64,000 bases of DNA from Cloeon dipterum (GCF_949628265.1 NC_088788.1:16554001-16618000); one strand, 5' to 3'; counted from the stretch's first letter, positions 49,401 through 61,294 are shown. Numbers and translations are program-made. Notes: generated by a model not told the origin, from the sequence alone.

Positions 49401-52400
49401 TTAGACGAATTGGAAGGAAATGATTCTCAGGTGAGCGATTAAGGGGTGGTTTTTTACCTGGATTTGGGGGTCCACCACCAGGGAAGCCGCCCCCGGCGCC
49501 TGGAGGCGGCGCTGCCGAGAACTGGGGCGGCGCGGAACCGGGCCCCGGGGTGGAGGAGCCCGAGGGCGCCGGCGACGGCGTGTACTGCGGGGGACACGTA
49601 GGTGTGCCGGCGCCCGGGGGCGGGTAGGGCCCCGAGTTGCCGCCGGGACTGAAGCCAGCAGGTCCGGCCGAGTTTCCCGGCGGGAAGGGCCCCGAGGGGA
49701 AGCCGCCGGGCCCGAAGGGCTGGTTGGGGGGCGGCTGGCCCGGCGCCGGCCCTCCGCTGCCCACTTGCTGCGCAAAGCCAGGGGGAGGCTCGGAGGGTGA
49801 CGCGCCTGAGTTGGGGCCTCCGGGGCCTCCCGCCTGCTTCCAGGCAGACGTGTCGTCCAGGGTTGGAGGCAGGTTCAAACCGGACACAACGCGTCTGTTG
49901 CTGTTACAACCTGCAACGCCGGACAAGGCCCGCTGTTAGTTTTTAACTCCGTAAAGAAAATTGATAGATTAGGTGTGCGGGGCGAACATTTGGACCGGGG
50001 TCCGTTCAGGGGGTGAATTTTAGGCCCTACCACCCTCGAAAGGGGGATACGGGGGTGGCGCAATGTAAACACTGGCCGAATCGGCCTCTTCCGGCGCGGA
50101 TTCGGCGGGGGCGGGGGAGCGAGGGGTGGCAGAGGGACAACCGGCGCGAGGCCGGCGGGGATTTACATTTCTTTGTCCTCGGAGCACCGCCGCCGCGGCC
50201 CTGCCTCATTGTCGGTGTGCGGGGCCGAAAGTCTCGGCGAAACGCGGGCCCATTTTGCGCTCGGTGAAAGTTCGGCTCGTGGCACGCTCGATGCTCGGTC
50301 GAATTCGGGCCGAATCTCAGACGACGCGCACGCCTCCACTCATGCTGCACTGTTTTCGCTCAAGCTTCGCCTGCCTGCTGCTCTTTGCTCAAAGCAGACA
50401 GAAAAATGGGCGACTTTCAAGATGACAGCGTCAAAACAACGCCATCTATACAAGGCTGCCAACGTGACGCGCCCGCCCGCGACCGAGCGCCAGCGGCCGG
50501 CCGACCGCGCTCTCATTTGCATTCCCCTCCTCCCCCTCCGCGGCCGCGAGATCCGAACGCGTCTCGTGCCTCTCCGCCTGCACTTACCAACAATCTGGTT
50601 CGCCTGACAAGGTATGCAACCGGCTTTGGTCCTTGAGCGCGGGCAAAATGTGCCGCCGCAGATTTTGCTCCTACAATTAACGCATAAAAATGCGTTCCCT
50701 GCGATCAATTCCTACTTAAATACTTAGTTTCCTTTTTTATTGAAATACATGAGACGATAAGATTCTCTTATCCTCTGTGTTTCCCTGAAATTTACATTGC
50801 GTAATTATTTATTTTTTTAAGATAAAATAGAATAATCTATACATACAGATTAAATAATTTTTACCACACTTGTACGGTTAGCATTGAATTAAATTGCGCA
50901 AGTAGAATAATATCAAATATTTAATACACACTCGTTAGGTTTTATTCTTTTTCCACAAATTTTGCAAAAACTTGTCTAATAACCCGCAGTGTAACGGGAA
51001 TTAAAACACTCTAGGTTGCATTTAATACATAAACGTAAAAATGTTAAATTGATGCATGAAATTTGTGACAAACTCTAATTGAAACTCATATTTTCTAATC
51101 TAGCTCATGACTCATGAGTCAAGGCTGTAACCAGTAGCCGAAACACTAATACTAGCAGAGCAGTATCTGTCTGCAGAATTGTGGAAAAATAAACACCTCA
51201 CTATACATCGTTCCTCAGACAGTCTGAATTTGCTCGTAAGATTGCTATGATATTGACCATAATAAATTTTCAGTTAGTATTCAACAGTTAATTAAAGATC
51301 TGCTGCCCATATAATAACAAATCTTGTAAAACCAATAATTGCATAAATTTTTTTAAATATTAATTAAATTAAAGACTGGAATCAGCAAAACCCAACTAAT
51401 TTTATTTCAACAAAAAACGCACGATTTTCTGGAGAGCAAAATAAAAAAAAAATAAACCTCAAATTTGGTTAAAATTAATAATCGTCTGTACCGCATTAAG
51501 AACTGTTTAAAAATAACCTAATATTTTTCAAAATAAATTCACGCCTCCAGAAAATACCAATCCTTTTGCACGTTTAAAATTTTTAAAATTTTATTTCTTT
51601 AAAACCTTAAAACAAAACAGTATTTTGTTGTGAACAACTAGAGTTATTATTTATCGGCTAGTTGAATGGAATTCAACTTATCGAAACTTATCACCAAAGC
51701 AGCAGAGAAGTTCATTGAATTCCTACAACCTAGCCACAAACAAACACAAAAAATTCGTTTTTCCTGCTCTCTGTGTTCGATTTGGCCCGGTGGGCACACG
51801 CAGCTAGTGCAGCGGCAGTAGTGCCAGTTTTGTTGCGTTGGCTGCAGCGGCGCACTCTTTTTCTCTCGCTCTCTCGCGTCAGCAATAAAAAATCAGGCGA
51901 AAATACAAAAATCAGTACATTCCGCGAGTCAGTGGCGTCGATAAGGGTGCCATCGAGGGCGCCGCGTGCGTGGCCGCCAATCACCGAGGGCGAAGAAATT
52001 ATTGCCGCCGCCAATTCGGTCGGGAGGGAAAGGTCGCAGCACCGCGCCAATTAATGAATGAGAGCAGAGCATTATATATTTTGTGCAGATACTTCAGGAA
52101 AGGGTGAATAAGGGATGATTGATCGAGGAATAGGGGTTCCGGTTGTACCACCGTTGCCGGTCTGTTTTTGTTTAACTATTTCGAATGCAGCTAATGCAAT
52201 TTCATTAAATTGACAATTTTCAAAACATTTTTAGCACAATATACTTATTTTAGGAGGTGAATTCTGTCTGCTCTAATTTGATACTTCACCTTAGGAAAAA
52301 AATCAAAAATATAAATTTTTACATGGTATCGTTCCGGTCATTCCTGACAAAATGACAAATTTGAGATGTTGCCACCTTAATATTTTTTGAAAATTTAAAA

Positions 52401-54510
52401 AAAGGGTCATTTGTAAAAACGACGAAAATGACATGAATTTTGACGTATAAAACCATTTAAATTATTCAAAAGGGTTCTTAATTCACAGCCCTGAAGATAG
52501 TGAAAATATCTGTGAAAGTTTGGATTTGGACATAAAGGGGTTGGTCGGGGGGTGGAGGCTGGAGGGTGGAAAAATTCACCTGTTCGCGGTCGAATTCTGG
52601 CGAGGGGTCAACTGGCGCCGCTGCGATGGGCCCTGAGGGGGCTCATGGCGCCGGTGGCGGCGCCGGTGGGCTGGGAGGCGTCGCGAGGCGGCGACCGCGG
52701 CAGCTACTGAAAGGAAGAAAGCCCTCGAAGGCAGCCGCACACCGCAACCCGCCGGCCGTAATGCCGCCGCCGCCGCGCGCGATGTGTGCCACCATCTCTC
52801 CTAAAAGATCATTCAACTTAAGCACTTTTCGCCTCTTTTTTACTTTATCTCGCGCGCTCTCTTCCCTTTTCCCCTCTTTCTTTTCTCTCTTTCTCTCTAC
52901 GATCGCGTAGCTTTTGCTCTCGTTCGCTCCTGCTTTTGTCCTTTCCGCCTTCTCACTCTCTTTGGCCGCTCCTTGTGTGTCGCGCTCTCCGCGTTTATTA
53001 GCCAGTCGAAATTTCGGAAAAGCAGGAGACTGGCGCTTGATGTCGTGAACCTCGCACCTTATTGGGCTGGGGTTTTCTGTGTAATTAATTAATTTCTATT
53101 TAATTGCAATAGATTTTCAAACAGGGTTTGCAGTTTTGTTCTTCCGGATTTTCCACAACCAGCAAGAAATGTTCAGTTTGTTTTCCAGAGAAGGTGGGAA
53201 TTTTTTCGCAATTTTAATTCACTCAGAAAATTACAAAAAAATGCAAGTTTAGAAGCTCATTGGAAAGGATATTTTTTAAGTAGTATTTATTTTCGTGTCT
53301 CTACAGACATTCAAGAGAATCAAACCAATTTAAAAGATGAATATTTTAATGCTTTTTTTAGCGACTTGGGGGACCAGTCAAGAGGGCAAAATTGTATTTC
53401 TGGAAGGCACAATTTTATAATAATTGAGAATCAAATACTTCTGAAGGCTACATTTAATATCAATAATATTATACAGTCTTCAACTTTTAACAATTTGAAT
53501 GACAGTATTCACCTCCGCACTAATTCACTTTTTACAGTTTTGGTTTTGATTTAATATTACGTCAATTTCAGAAATATTGTGTTTAAAAATTGTTTCTTGA
53601 ATATTATAACTCTTAATTCTTAAATTACCATTTCGTTTTAAAGTGAAACCAGATCAGAATTCAATTTTTAAAAATTTGGAAAAAAATAAGAGTTTTTGTA
53701 GTAGTGTCCATTTTTTCATGAACTGTATTGATTGAAAATTGAAAACTTATCTTTTACTTGCTTCTAAGACGCATTTTTTTCCATTCCCGCGCAGGACAAA
53801 AAATTCTATTTCGGGCCGTGTTTGCTTTATTTCATTCTTTTCAGGCTGGCTGCACGGCGATTCTGTTCCGCTCAGCGAATCTGACGACACGCTTCTTGAT
53901 CGCCAACAAATTAAGACTAATGAGGGCAAAAATCATAGAACGCTGCACTTATTTCCCCCACCACCTCGACTTATTTTTTCTCCATACCCTGCTCTCACGC
54001 ACATCGGAAGAGGCCGAAAAATGAAGGAAATAGACAACTTGTTGGAAAAGTGATTGTTTTCGATCGCGTGCTAAACTTTGAAGAAATGACTGAATTTTCC
54101 AATAAAAGTTCTAAAAAAGAGAACATATAATTCAGCGAAATCTCGTGATCCGCAAAAAAGTCGATTTTAAAGGAAATAATCGATTTAAATAAGGGCGCAA
54201 AATTCTAAAATATATAGTTGGTTTACAAATATTTTAAAAATAAGTGGTGCAGAGGTAAACTCACGGGGGATTTTTCTCATTTATAATAAGTGACTCAAAA
54301 ATGAAAAAAATGTGTGCCACGGCGACGAAGCATGGGTTTACAGAGCTAAAGGGGTCGATTTGACGTAAAATTGAGCCGAAAAACATTATTCAAGTAGAGC
54401 GGAAATTTAAAATTCGTGTCACTTCCTGTGGTCCAATTTAGATCCGCATCTCTGCTGTACGCTGCTGTGACCCGCGTAAAAAGCGCCGAGTGGAAAGAAA
54501 GGAGCGACAT

Positions 54511-54546
<36 letters not shown>

Positions 54547-55050
54547 CGAAAGCGCGCAAAATTTGGTGTATATTTTAGTTACAGAGAGAAAGAGAGAGAA
54601 ATCAAGGGATGAAAAAGATAGAAGGGGGAGGTGAGGGTTGCAAAGTGTCACCCTAAAAATCAATAGTTCTTCCCCTGTGCTCACGGCCTCCCTCTTTTGA
54701 ATGTGTATATTCACAAAATTTCCACCCCTTCGCCCGCTTTTGCATTCAGTCCCCGGCTTCCCAACGAGCAGCACACGAAAAACCCTATCGCAATTAAATT
54801 CGTTGCGAAACACATGTAGCCTTTTTTTATAATTGGGAGTTAACGAGCGGAATAATAAAATGTATCATTTCATTGCTCAAAAAATTGAATTACCCCCTGA
54901 ATTCTAGTGAATTATTCAACAAAACATGTGAAAAATATTTTTTTCAACAAATTCAAAGAAAGTTTTAAAATGTTAAGAGTGTCCCTTAAAACAACTTCCT
55001 GTGCTTGGTGTAAAATTTAAAATAATACTGCACTCACCTGCGAAGAACAT
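35687..55050 (-). CDS. Chi: Chip / LIM domain-binding protein (LDB), long isoform
   Basis: Nuclear cofactor that dimerises and bridges LIM-homeodomain and LMO proteins and, with SSDP, supports enhancer-promoter contact. Exons in transcript order: 55038-55050, 49458-49910, 47409-47697, 40198-40291, 38982-39084, 38745-38917, 38056-38265, 37880-38003, 36702-36829 and 35687-35971; 1872 bases, 623 residues. The first exon codes only MFFAG, split as G/GT. Residues about 5-250 are glycine/proline-rich; the segment SNRRVVSGLN..LDDTSAWK resembles the start of fly Chip. The LDB dimerisation domain follows, from RHTPYFGQPDYRVYELN through ESDNLWWDAFATEFFEDD to RLCVILEPMQELMSRHKAY, then the nuclear localisation stretch ANKRRKRK and the LIM-interaction domain VMVVGEPSLMGGEFGDEDER. 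Every junction keeps phase. The 5' UTR is unresolved. Confidence 0.88.
41354..41540 (+). repeat. Dispersed repeat, family A, copy 3
   Basis: Carries GCTGCTGTTCAAATTTCTGA, AAAATCAGCTCCAAATTTTG and a later GTCGCGACGAGAAGAATTGA block, colinear with 3608-3790 and 27961-28135. It lies in the intron between the long-isoform and short-isoform first exons of Chip. Confidence 0.6.
43417..43576. repeat. Foldback element of 160 bp with GC-rich arms
   Basis: The ends TGGTCAGCGA and TCGCTGACCA are a perfect inverted pair. Inside them, GCGATCTATTTT and a GC-rich block (GCGGCGGAGGA...GGACGTT) on the left are mirrored on the right with few mismatches. The left arm has an extra stretch of about 14 bases after GAGTTATG. 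The loop of about 18 bases follows GATTGGC. No coding sequence and no convincing target-site duplication were seen. It is unusually GC-rich against its AT-rich intron of Chip. Confidence 0.8.
44085..44590. promoter_or_regulatory. CpG-rich patch in the Chip 5' intron
   Basis: A sharply bounded GC- and CpG-rich segment in AT-rich intron. It has long open frames on the plus strand (up to 167 codons) that are typical by-products of GC-rich DNA and match nothing known. It could be an enhancer or an unannotated promoter. A weaker similar patch with a minus-strand donor (CCGCCG/GTGAGC, low end 45254) lies at 45240-45540. Confidence 0.35.
46418..46452. repeat. (GA)n microsatellite
   Basis: About 17 uninterrupted GA units in the large Chip intron. 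Besides being a microsatellite it offers clustered GAGAG sites for GAGA-factor-type proteins. Confidence 0.9.
50588..50670 (-). other. Candidate cysteine-rich exon upstream of the Chip coding exon
   Basis: On the minus strand an acceptor (AATTGTAG) and a consensus donor (GTTG/GTAAGT) bound 83 bases whose open frame reads SKICGGTFCPRSRTKAGCIP and then CQANQIVG. With the preceding open frame the cysteines are spaced CVNC, C-x4-C, C-x8-C-x2-C. The exit phase (1) fits the next Chip exon at 49910, but the entry phase (2) does not fit the MFFAG exon. It may be a 5' UTR exon, part of another isoform, or chance. Confidence 0.35.
52566..52830. promoter_or_regulatory. CpG-rich patch with a minus-strand donor
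   Basis: GC-rich segment with many CpG and GGCGCC motifs. A good minus-strand donor (GAACAG/GTGAAT, low end 52580) closes it, as expected of a non-coding first exon of the downstream Chip gene. Comparable GC-rich sequence lies at 50030-50640 and 51770-52050. Confidence 0.35.
54514..54543. repeat. (CT)n microsatellite
   Basis: Fifteen CT units on the plus strand (GA on the coding strand of Chip), about 0.5 kb downstream of the first Chip coding exon within its first intron. Confidence 0.9.
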
Positions 55051-57234
55051 GCTGGCAGCGCGCTTATCTCCAACACGAAATCAACCTGGCGTTAGGTAGA
55101 CTAATGGCAGCCTGCATTCTGCATCGGATCGCTGAAATTTACGAATGAGAATTTTTCGAATTTTTGTATATAAAAAAATGCGAACTGCGATCCAAATGCG
55201 TTAAAATTTATACTTTCACAAAAATCAATCAAAATTCAACATTTGAAAATTTTCTGACTCAAAAATTGAAACAAAAAAGGCTGAGAGGTTTTTAGATGTT
55301 CAGTTAATTAAATGGACAAGTATTAAAATATCTTGAAAAGTGTCGCTCAAATTTAGATAATTTATTCCCACATTATTATACAATTTATCCAACGCTTAAT
55401 ATATATTTTTTTTAAATCGTAACTTCAAAGATGTGGGGATATTATTAAAAATTTAGAAAAAATATTAAATACAATTACGGAATTTACTTTTAGAATACAG
55501 AGATATTTTGTCGCGCAAATAACCAGGTGCTTGAAGGGATTCCAATATGAGATTAAAATCAAACCACATGATCGACCCATTCAAAACAGCTACCCCTTAC
55601 CAGTAAAATTAAAAATTTGAAGCTAGCTATTCCTCTGGTGTTCCTAACTAATCGAGACGATTGCCGATTCGATTATTAATTAAAGCAGATGAAGCTGGAT
55701 GGTAAGAACAGCAATAACTGATTGCTTTTTGTAGCAAAACGTTGAACGAGACAGAGCAACGACGCGGTACTTGTAAAAATTATATGCACATCAAGTATTG
55801 AAGTTTTTTGATTAAATTTAAAAAAAAACCATCTTTCGAATGTTAAGTAGTTTCCCAAAACCGAAAAAAGAAAAACTGGGGAGTGAGGTGCGTGTGGTTA
55901 ATATTGACTACATATTGACGGAGGCTGTTGAGCCCAGGGCAGGATCAGGTTTTGTCGAAAAGAGATGAGTGTCGCGCGAACAATGCCTGCCGCTTGGCAA
56001 CCGCGCAGCTCTTGTGGTTATTTCGAGTGCGACTATGGGTATAACCGACAAAAAATTCAGTCAAAGGAAAAAGACGGACGTATGGAGCGGCAGGCCATCG
56101 ACAGGTCTTCAGGCGGGGAGGGGAGGCAGGCGCATACCTACCTGGGCTGCCCCCACCCCCACCCACACTTGGTGGACGCGATTGCCGCCGAAAACGCACA
56201 CGTGACTCCTTGCCAGCAGAAGAGAAGATAGCAGGCAGTGTGTAGTTCTCTTTTATTATGCACTTGTCCTTGGCCAAATGGCACGAAAAAATGTTTGACT
56301 AAATAAAAATTAGAAGAACTTCAGGCTTGGCAACGAAATATCTCTCACGATATAACGAATTATGAACTAATTTATGAAAATTGTAAAAAAATTCACTGTT
56401 ACGCTTCTATAATTTTATTACTTAAAAATAGTGATTTAAGTTGCTTGTTGGAATAATCAAATCAGGACCGAGTAAGCGTCAAACATATTCGCATTAAAAC
56501 TAATTTGTTTAATTCAATATGTTTTTAATTTAATATAATAAAGGTTAAATTCTAATTTTACCCACAAGGGTTTATTTGATTACAGAATACACCAATAAAT
56601 AAATAAATTCAAAATGGAAAATAAATTTCTAAGGATTTTTCTCCCCATAAAAAAACTATTGAAGCCATGCCAAACAGGATTACAAATTTAAACTATGGAC
56701 AAGGCATTAAAATACACAAAATTGTACGCTTGATCCAAGCTTCTAATGGTTAAAAACACATTAATCAACTCCAATAACACTTAGTTTTAGTTAGGTCGAA
56801 TTAACCACCAAAACTAGCTTCCGAGGGCCCCTGGGGGAAGGGTTCCAAACTCATCAAAAATGTTCTGATTATTTATAATTGATCATGTGATAATCACTTA
56901 AACCCAGGCGAAACTACTCGCATTGCATGTCACCCTGTTTGACGGGGTTGAAATTATTCGTTTTTTAAACTTTAAATGTAATTATTTCGAAAAGAGGAAA
57001 ATGTATCACAATATTTTTATGTGCTATTGTTCCTAATAAATGAGGAACATTTTGGCTATTTGAAAATTCGAAGTGTTTATTCCTATTGATATCCAGAATT
57101 ATTTTTAAAATTAGACAATATTTTTGTGACATTGAACTTGGGGGTAAGTTGTTGGTCATAGTATAATATTTTAGACAAAAATTATTTGATTTTATTCTAT
57201 CCTAGCAAAAGGTTTAACTCGCCAAAAAAATCAC

Positions 57235-57375
57235 CCTTTTCAAAAATCGCAAACTCTGAACTCCTGTGAAGTGGGCACTTTTTTAATTTTGATCTGAAGT
57301 TTTCAGGCGGGCTTTACGTTCTTGGGAAAAATCAACAAAAAAATCATCAAAATCTGAACACCCATAATGCACAAG
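57235..57375 (+). repeat. Dispersed repeat, family C, copy 2
   Basis: Colinear with 16490-16630: CGCAAACTCTGAACTCCTGT, then a GTGGGCA block, then CATCAAAATCTGAACACCC. Intergenic, same orientation, class unknown. Confidence 0.5.
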
Positions 57376-58869
57376 TTAATATTAAAAAATTCCAAAAGTA
57401 CTATAAAAATAAGGCAATGATCAATGATGGTAAAAATATAAGACACGCCGTTTTTCAAATGCAAATGGACAGTTTTATTGAATTTTATTTCATTATAAAA
57501 GTATAGAAATTTATTTTACAGGTCACATTCTTTGCTTTTTATGTCTGCTCCCACTTGCAATTTTTACTACACACATGCAGATTTTTGTCGATTAGTTTGC
57601 TGCAACACATTCAGATTAGTGCAAAAGAACAGTGTTTTTTTCTATTTGACGCCTGCATACATTTTTTAATTTCGATATACACTATAAATTCACCTTGGTA
57701 TTTACAGGAGAAAATAATGTCTTTCGTTCGTTCGTCACCCAGAGACACCATTCACCCGAGATTTAATTGCAACTGGCTTAAGAGTTAATTATACATATGT
57801 ATGTGGCAGTATTGTGTGCTTGTTTGTTCATTCACGTTCACCTTTACAAAGAGATCATTGAACACTGAAATGGAAATATATGTTTATATAGAATGTATAT
57901 AATGTCGGACTGATGAAAATCCGCTCCGATTTTAGGCAGTTTTGCACTCGTTTTGGCACAAAGCATTCATCCAAGAAAAAAAATAAACTGAACACAAATA
58001 AAAAAACGCAGAGTTTCAGTCTATGTACAAAAAAATCAAAATCGCTGTCTATGTAGGTAGTGAAGAGGAATTAAATTTTAACTGATTCACACTGCTAGCA
58101 AACTGTTTCAACATGTAAGGCCGTAACATTTAATCAACGAGTAAGGTTATTTATTAATTATTATTGGCCATCAAATCAAATATCACAGAAAGAGTCACCT
58201 TCCACTATTACTAGCTACGCAAATTTATATATGGTGAAACCAAATCCAGGTACCTCTAGCAAGTCAAAAATAATCAGCAAACGCAGTTAATTAGTTAGTT
58301 CGTATTTGTAGGGGACTGGAATTGACAGTTGTACTCTTTAAGCAAATACCCTTTTCTGACGCTTGAGTCTGCGCCACCTTCCGCTAAACAATATAATCAT
58401 AAACTTATTAAGGCTCATTCCAAGCCTCAACCCAATATCCTTTCGATGTGGAAAATAAACATAAGACAATAATATGATTCAGGATACAATTTTTTAGGCG
58501 TTGGAGCCACATTTTAAATAATACAAAAATTTGAATTAAATAATCGTCTCAAGGCAGAATTGACAACAGTTTATTACATATTGGATTTACTGCACTAAAT
58601 TAGCCAGTTGGGCAAGTTTCTTAGTGTTTGTAGATGTCGACTGATGACTTCACCGTTAATTTACAATTTTTGGTATTTTGCACTGCGATTTTTAACTTTT
58701 AATTTCAATAAGTTTGTAACTAACAATGAAACAAAGTGTGTAGCAACAATTTGGGTTTTCCCAACAGTAAAATGGTAAAATTGACTGATTGGAATGATTC
58801 GGAATTTGATATGGCAAATAATCTGGTTTTTGTCAATATCAATAGAGAACAAATTTTTACAGGTTTCTA

Positions 58870-58990
58870 CAGTGATCGACTGGACTGATTTTGGTTTCCA
58901 GCTCATCAATAAATTATATTAACACCATAAATGCGCTGTAAAATTGTAAATCAACAGTGGCACTATCTATTAACAGCTCCGAACTTTCCA
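58870..58990. repeat. Partial family B repeat
   Basis: CAACAGTGGCACTATCTATT followed by AACAGCTCC is a diverged version of the family B arm (GGCGCCATCTATTGGTGGCT). Upstream, GACTGGACTGATTTTGGTTT resembles internal sequence of the copies at 21150 and 22165. A matching left arm was not found with confidence. Confidence 0.4.
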
Positions 58991-59186
58991 ATGATTTCTG
59001 TCAATAATCTTTCTTCAAACATATAAAAAAAATAAGAAACCTCTAGGTTCCGATTGAGCGTTGATTGTAGGAAGAGGACAAACTGCGGACACAATCCCTG
59101 AGACCGAGATGGCATTTGTGTGTTTGTGTTTTAGTGTGTTGTTTCGTCCGACAGGGGAAAATATAAAGAAGAGGAGGAATGAGTGA

Positions 59187-60731
59187 CTACTGCTTGGAAG
59201 ATGAGCGCGGAAGGGGCGTGATGGAGGTAGATCCGTCCCTGGGCAGGCCAGGGAAGCTTTGAACCTGGTTGAAGCAGGCGAGCAGGCCGGGCAGGTGGTG
59301 CGCCTGCATTAGGCTCTTGTACAGCTCGTTTTGGCCCTGGCCCGGCAGACCGAAGCTGCCCTGGCTCAGCATCTGCGACAGCGCCGCATTGTAGTAGAAA
59401 TCGGGGTTGAACGGCAGCATTGGGTTGAACGGCGTTGCGGCCATTTGGCCCTGTCCGCCGCCCCCGCACGCTTCGCCCTTGCTTGGCCGGCCAGGGTGGC
59501 CCCGACTGCCGTTCACCTTGCCTGTCGGCGGGGCGGCCACCGAACCTGACGCAGTTGCCGCAGGAACCAATGTGATTTCCAGGCTTGAGCCGCTTTTTTC
59601 AGTCTTTTTCGCCTGCTGGACGTTAAATAGGGATTAATTTATATATTCCTAGTCCAAACTGAAATAAATAACTATTTTAGAATTAAAACTGTAAATTTCT
59701 GAGAGCTTATTTCCAGTAATTGGTAATAATTAGGGTTGCGAATTCTAGATGTATTCCTTTTTTTAAATGAAGTAATATTCAGATTATTTTTGACAAAATA
59801 TTAATAAAGAAGAGGAATTTGTTCAGAGCTAAACCTAAAATGTTGATATTAGTAACGTTTATGGACAAAATTTCAAAAATGTCAAAGGGAATATTAGTGA
59901 AGGAAACGCCTTTTTTTTAAAAAAAATAATTTTACGCTATTGAATAAAAAAATTAATCCAATAAAATCAATCGGTGGGTCATTTCAGACATTCCGAAAAA
60001 AACTTGAATTTTCTCATAAGTGTTTGTCCTAGGGCTTTGTGATTTTTAGTTGTTAAACGCAGAAAAAAATACTTAACGTATTTTGAAATGTGATCTAATT
60101 TACGATTTTTTAATGTTTAAATTCCCATCAGGATCTTTGATGCTCCATAACTTTGCCAACTACATCAAATTGGGTAGTTCCAGAATAAGAATGCAATTAA
60201 ATTCACCTTTGAGGGCGCGTGGTGTCCATTCTGCGGGAGGATGGAGACGTTGGGGTAGTGTTGGTTACGGTGCGCGGCGACGGGCTGCTTGGCCACCGGC
60301 TTGATGGTGAGGTCAAGCACGCCGCCATCTGGCCGGTCGTCGTTGCGGTCGAAGACCTTGGGGTTGTCGTAGACGCGTCCTGTCATGCTGAACATGCTGA
60401 CGTTGGGCACCAAGCGCTGCATCGGTGGCTTGTACGACAGCGCCGAGGACGCCCGCTCGGACAGCATGTGCGACACGTCCGGCGTCACCGTGATCGACAC
60501 CTCGCTCGACAGTTTCTGTGGCTGCAGCAGCACCGCCTCAGGCATGATGGGCGGTGGCGCGGCCGCCACGGGCCGGATGTCCAGTCCGCCCTTGGCCAGA
60601 ATCTCCAGCTTGCGCCTCTTCATGGCTGGCGATTCTTCGCCGCACGACTTGCGACGGCCCGGACTCAGTGGCGGACACATCGAGCCCGCCTTCGCGTCGC
60701 TCGCCAGCTTCTGCATCAGGTTATTATACTC
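59187..60731 (-). CDS. C-terminal part of an unrecognised, probably nuclear protein
   Basis: Two exons join in phase 0: 60207-60731 and 59187-59612 (or from 59615), giving about 316 residues to the stop. Upstream exons lie beyond 60731, probably beyond the retrotransposon. The first exon has a basic patch (AMKRRKLEILAKGGLDIRPV), an alanine/proline stretch, SSEVSITVTPDVSHML, and a VLDLTIKP motif reminiscent of short corepressor-binding motifs. The last exon has a glycine/lysine region (GKVNGSRGHPGRPSK), FNPMLPFNPDFYYNAALSQM and NELYKSLMQAHHLPGL. No domain is certain. The combination faintly recalls the C-terminal half of ARID5-type transcription regulators, but I would not name it. Coding status is well supported by codon structure, clean splice sites and low-complexity content unlike the surrounding AT-rich DNA. 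Confidence 0.7.
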
Positions 60732-61046
60732 CTGAAACAAAAATTTTCTTTTTTAGTTTTATCCTACGTTTTATCTATTAAAGGACACAGATGAAGAAAG
60801 TTTCAACTGAAGGTGAATATATTTTGTTTATATTTGTTCTAGGCTCTTCAGTTGACACACCACAAAATTAAATATTTTTTTGCATTTTTTAATAAATGTT
60901 TCCAAGTAACAAGAATGAAGCTACATTATTTGTTTGTTAGCAAGAAAAATAAAAGAAATTATTAAATTAATGATTTTCCGGCCTTAAATCCAAAATTAAA
61001 AATGATCTTTGATTTATTCAAGTCAACCTTTTAATATTATAATTAT
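60732..61046. other. Short AT-rich intron or flank next to the retrotransposon
   Basis: Begins with the acceptor (TTTCAG on the minus strand) of the exon ending at 60731 and runs to the start of the LTR. Nothing else is visible. Confidence 0.6.
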
Positions 61047-61294
61047 ATGTAGGGGCACCGTGATTGGCTCGGCGCTCAACATTCATTTTCAACAATCAAC
61101 ACATTGTTAGATTTTAAATAAAAGGCGAGAGAAGATTCGGCGACAATCATTCACCAACCATAGGCTGACAAGATCTGAAGAAGACGAACCAGAAGACGAA
61201 CCAGGGCCGAGTCAGCGACACGCAGCCATCCTACTCCGCCAATAAACTCCTTTTTTATATGGAAGGTCATACTCTCATTTAGACCCCCATATAA
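61047..61294 (+). repeat. 5' LTR (approximate limits)
   Basis: The left limit is placed at TGTAGGGGCACC and the right limit just before the primer-binding site. Inside are an A/T-rich TATA-like stretch (TTTTAAATAAAAGG, near 61113), the tandem-like GAAGACGAACCAGAAGACGA, and AATAAA near 61241. The ends do not form a clean TG...CA pair with the limits chosen, so they may be off by some bases. Confidence 0.6.

Larger units (their letters stand above)
55051..59186. other. Chip upstream region and intergenic space
   Basis: Starts with the 5' UTR side of Chip and ends at the stop codon of the next minus-strand gene. A GC-richer patch at 55930-56230 may be the Chip promoter. The rest is AT-rich, with a family C repeat near 57235-57375 and a family B-like fragment near 58870-58990. 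No other gene was recognised. Confidence 0.55.

Noticed and set aside
60219..60794. 191-codon plus-strand ORF
   Set aside because: It is the antisense of the well-supported minus-strand exon 60207-60731, and its His/Arg-rich composition is a shadow of that exon.
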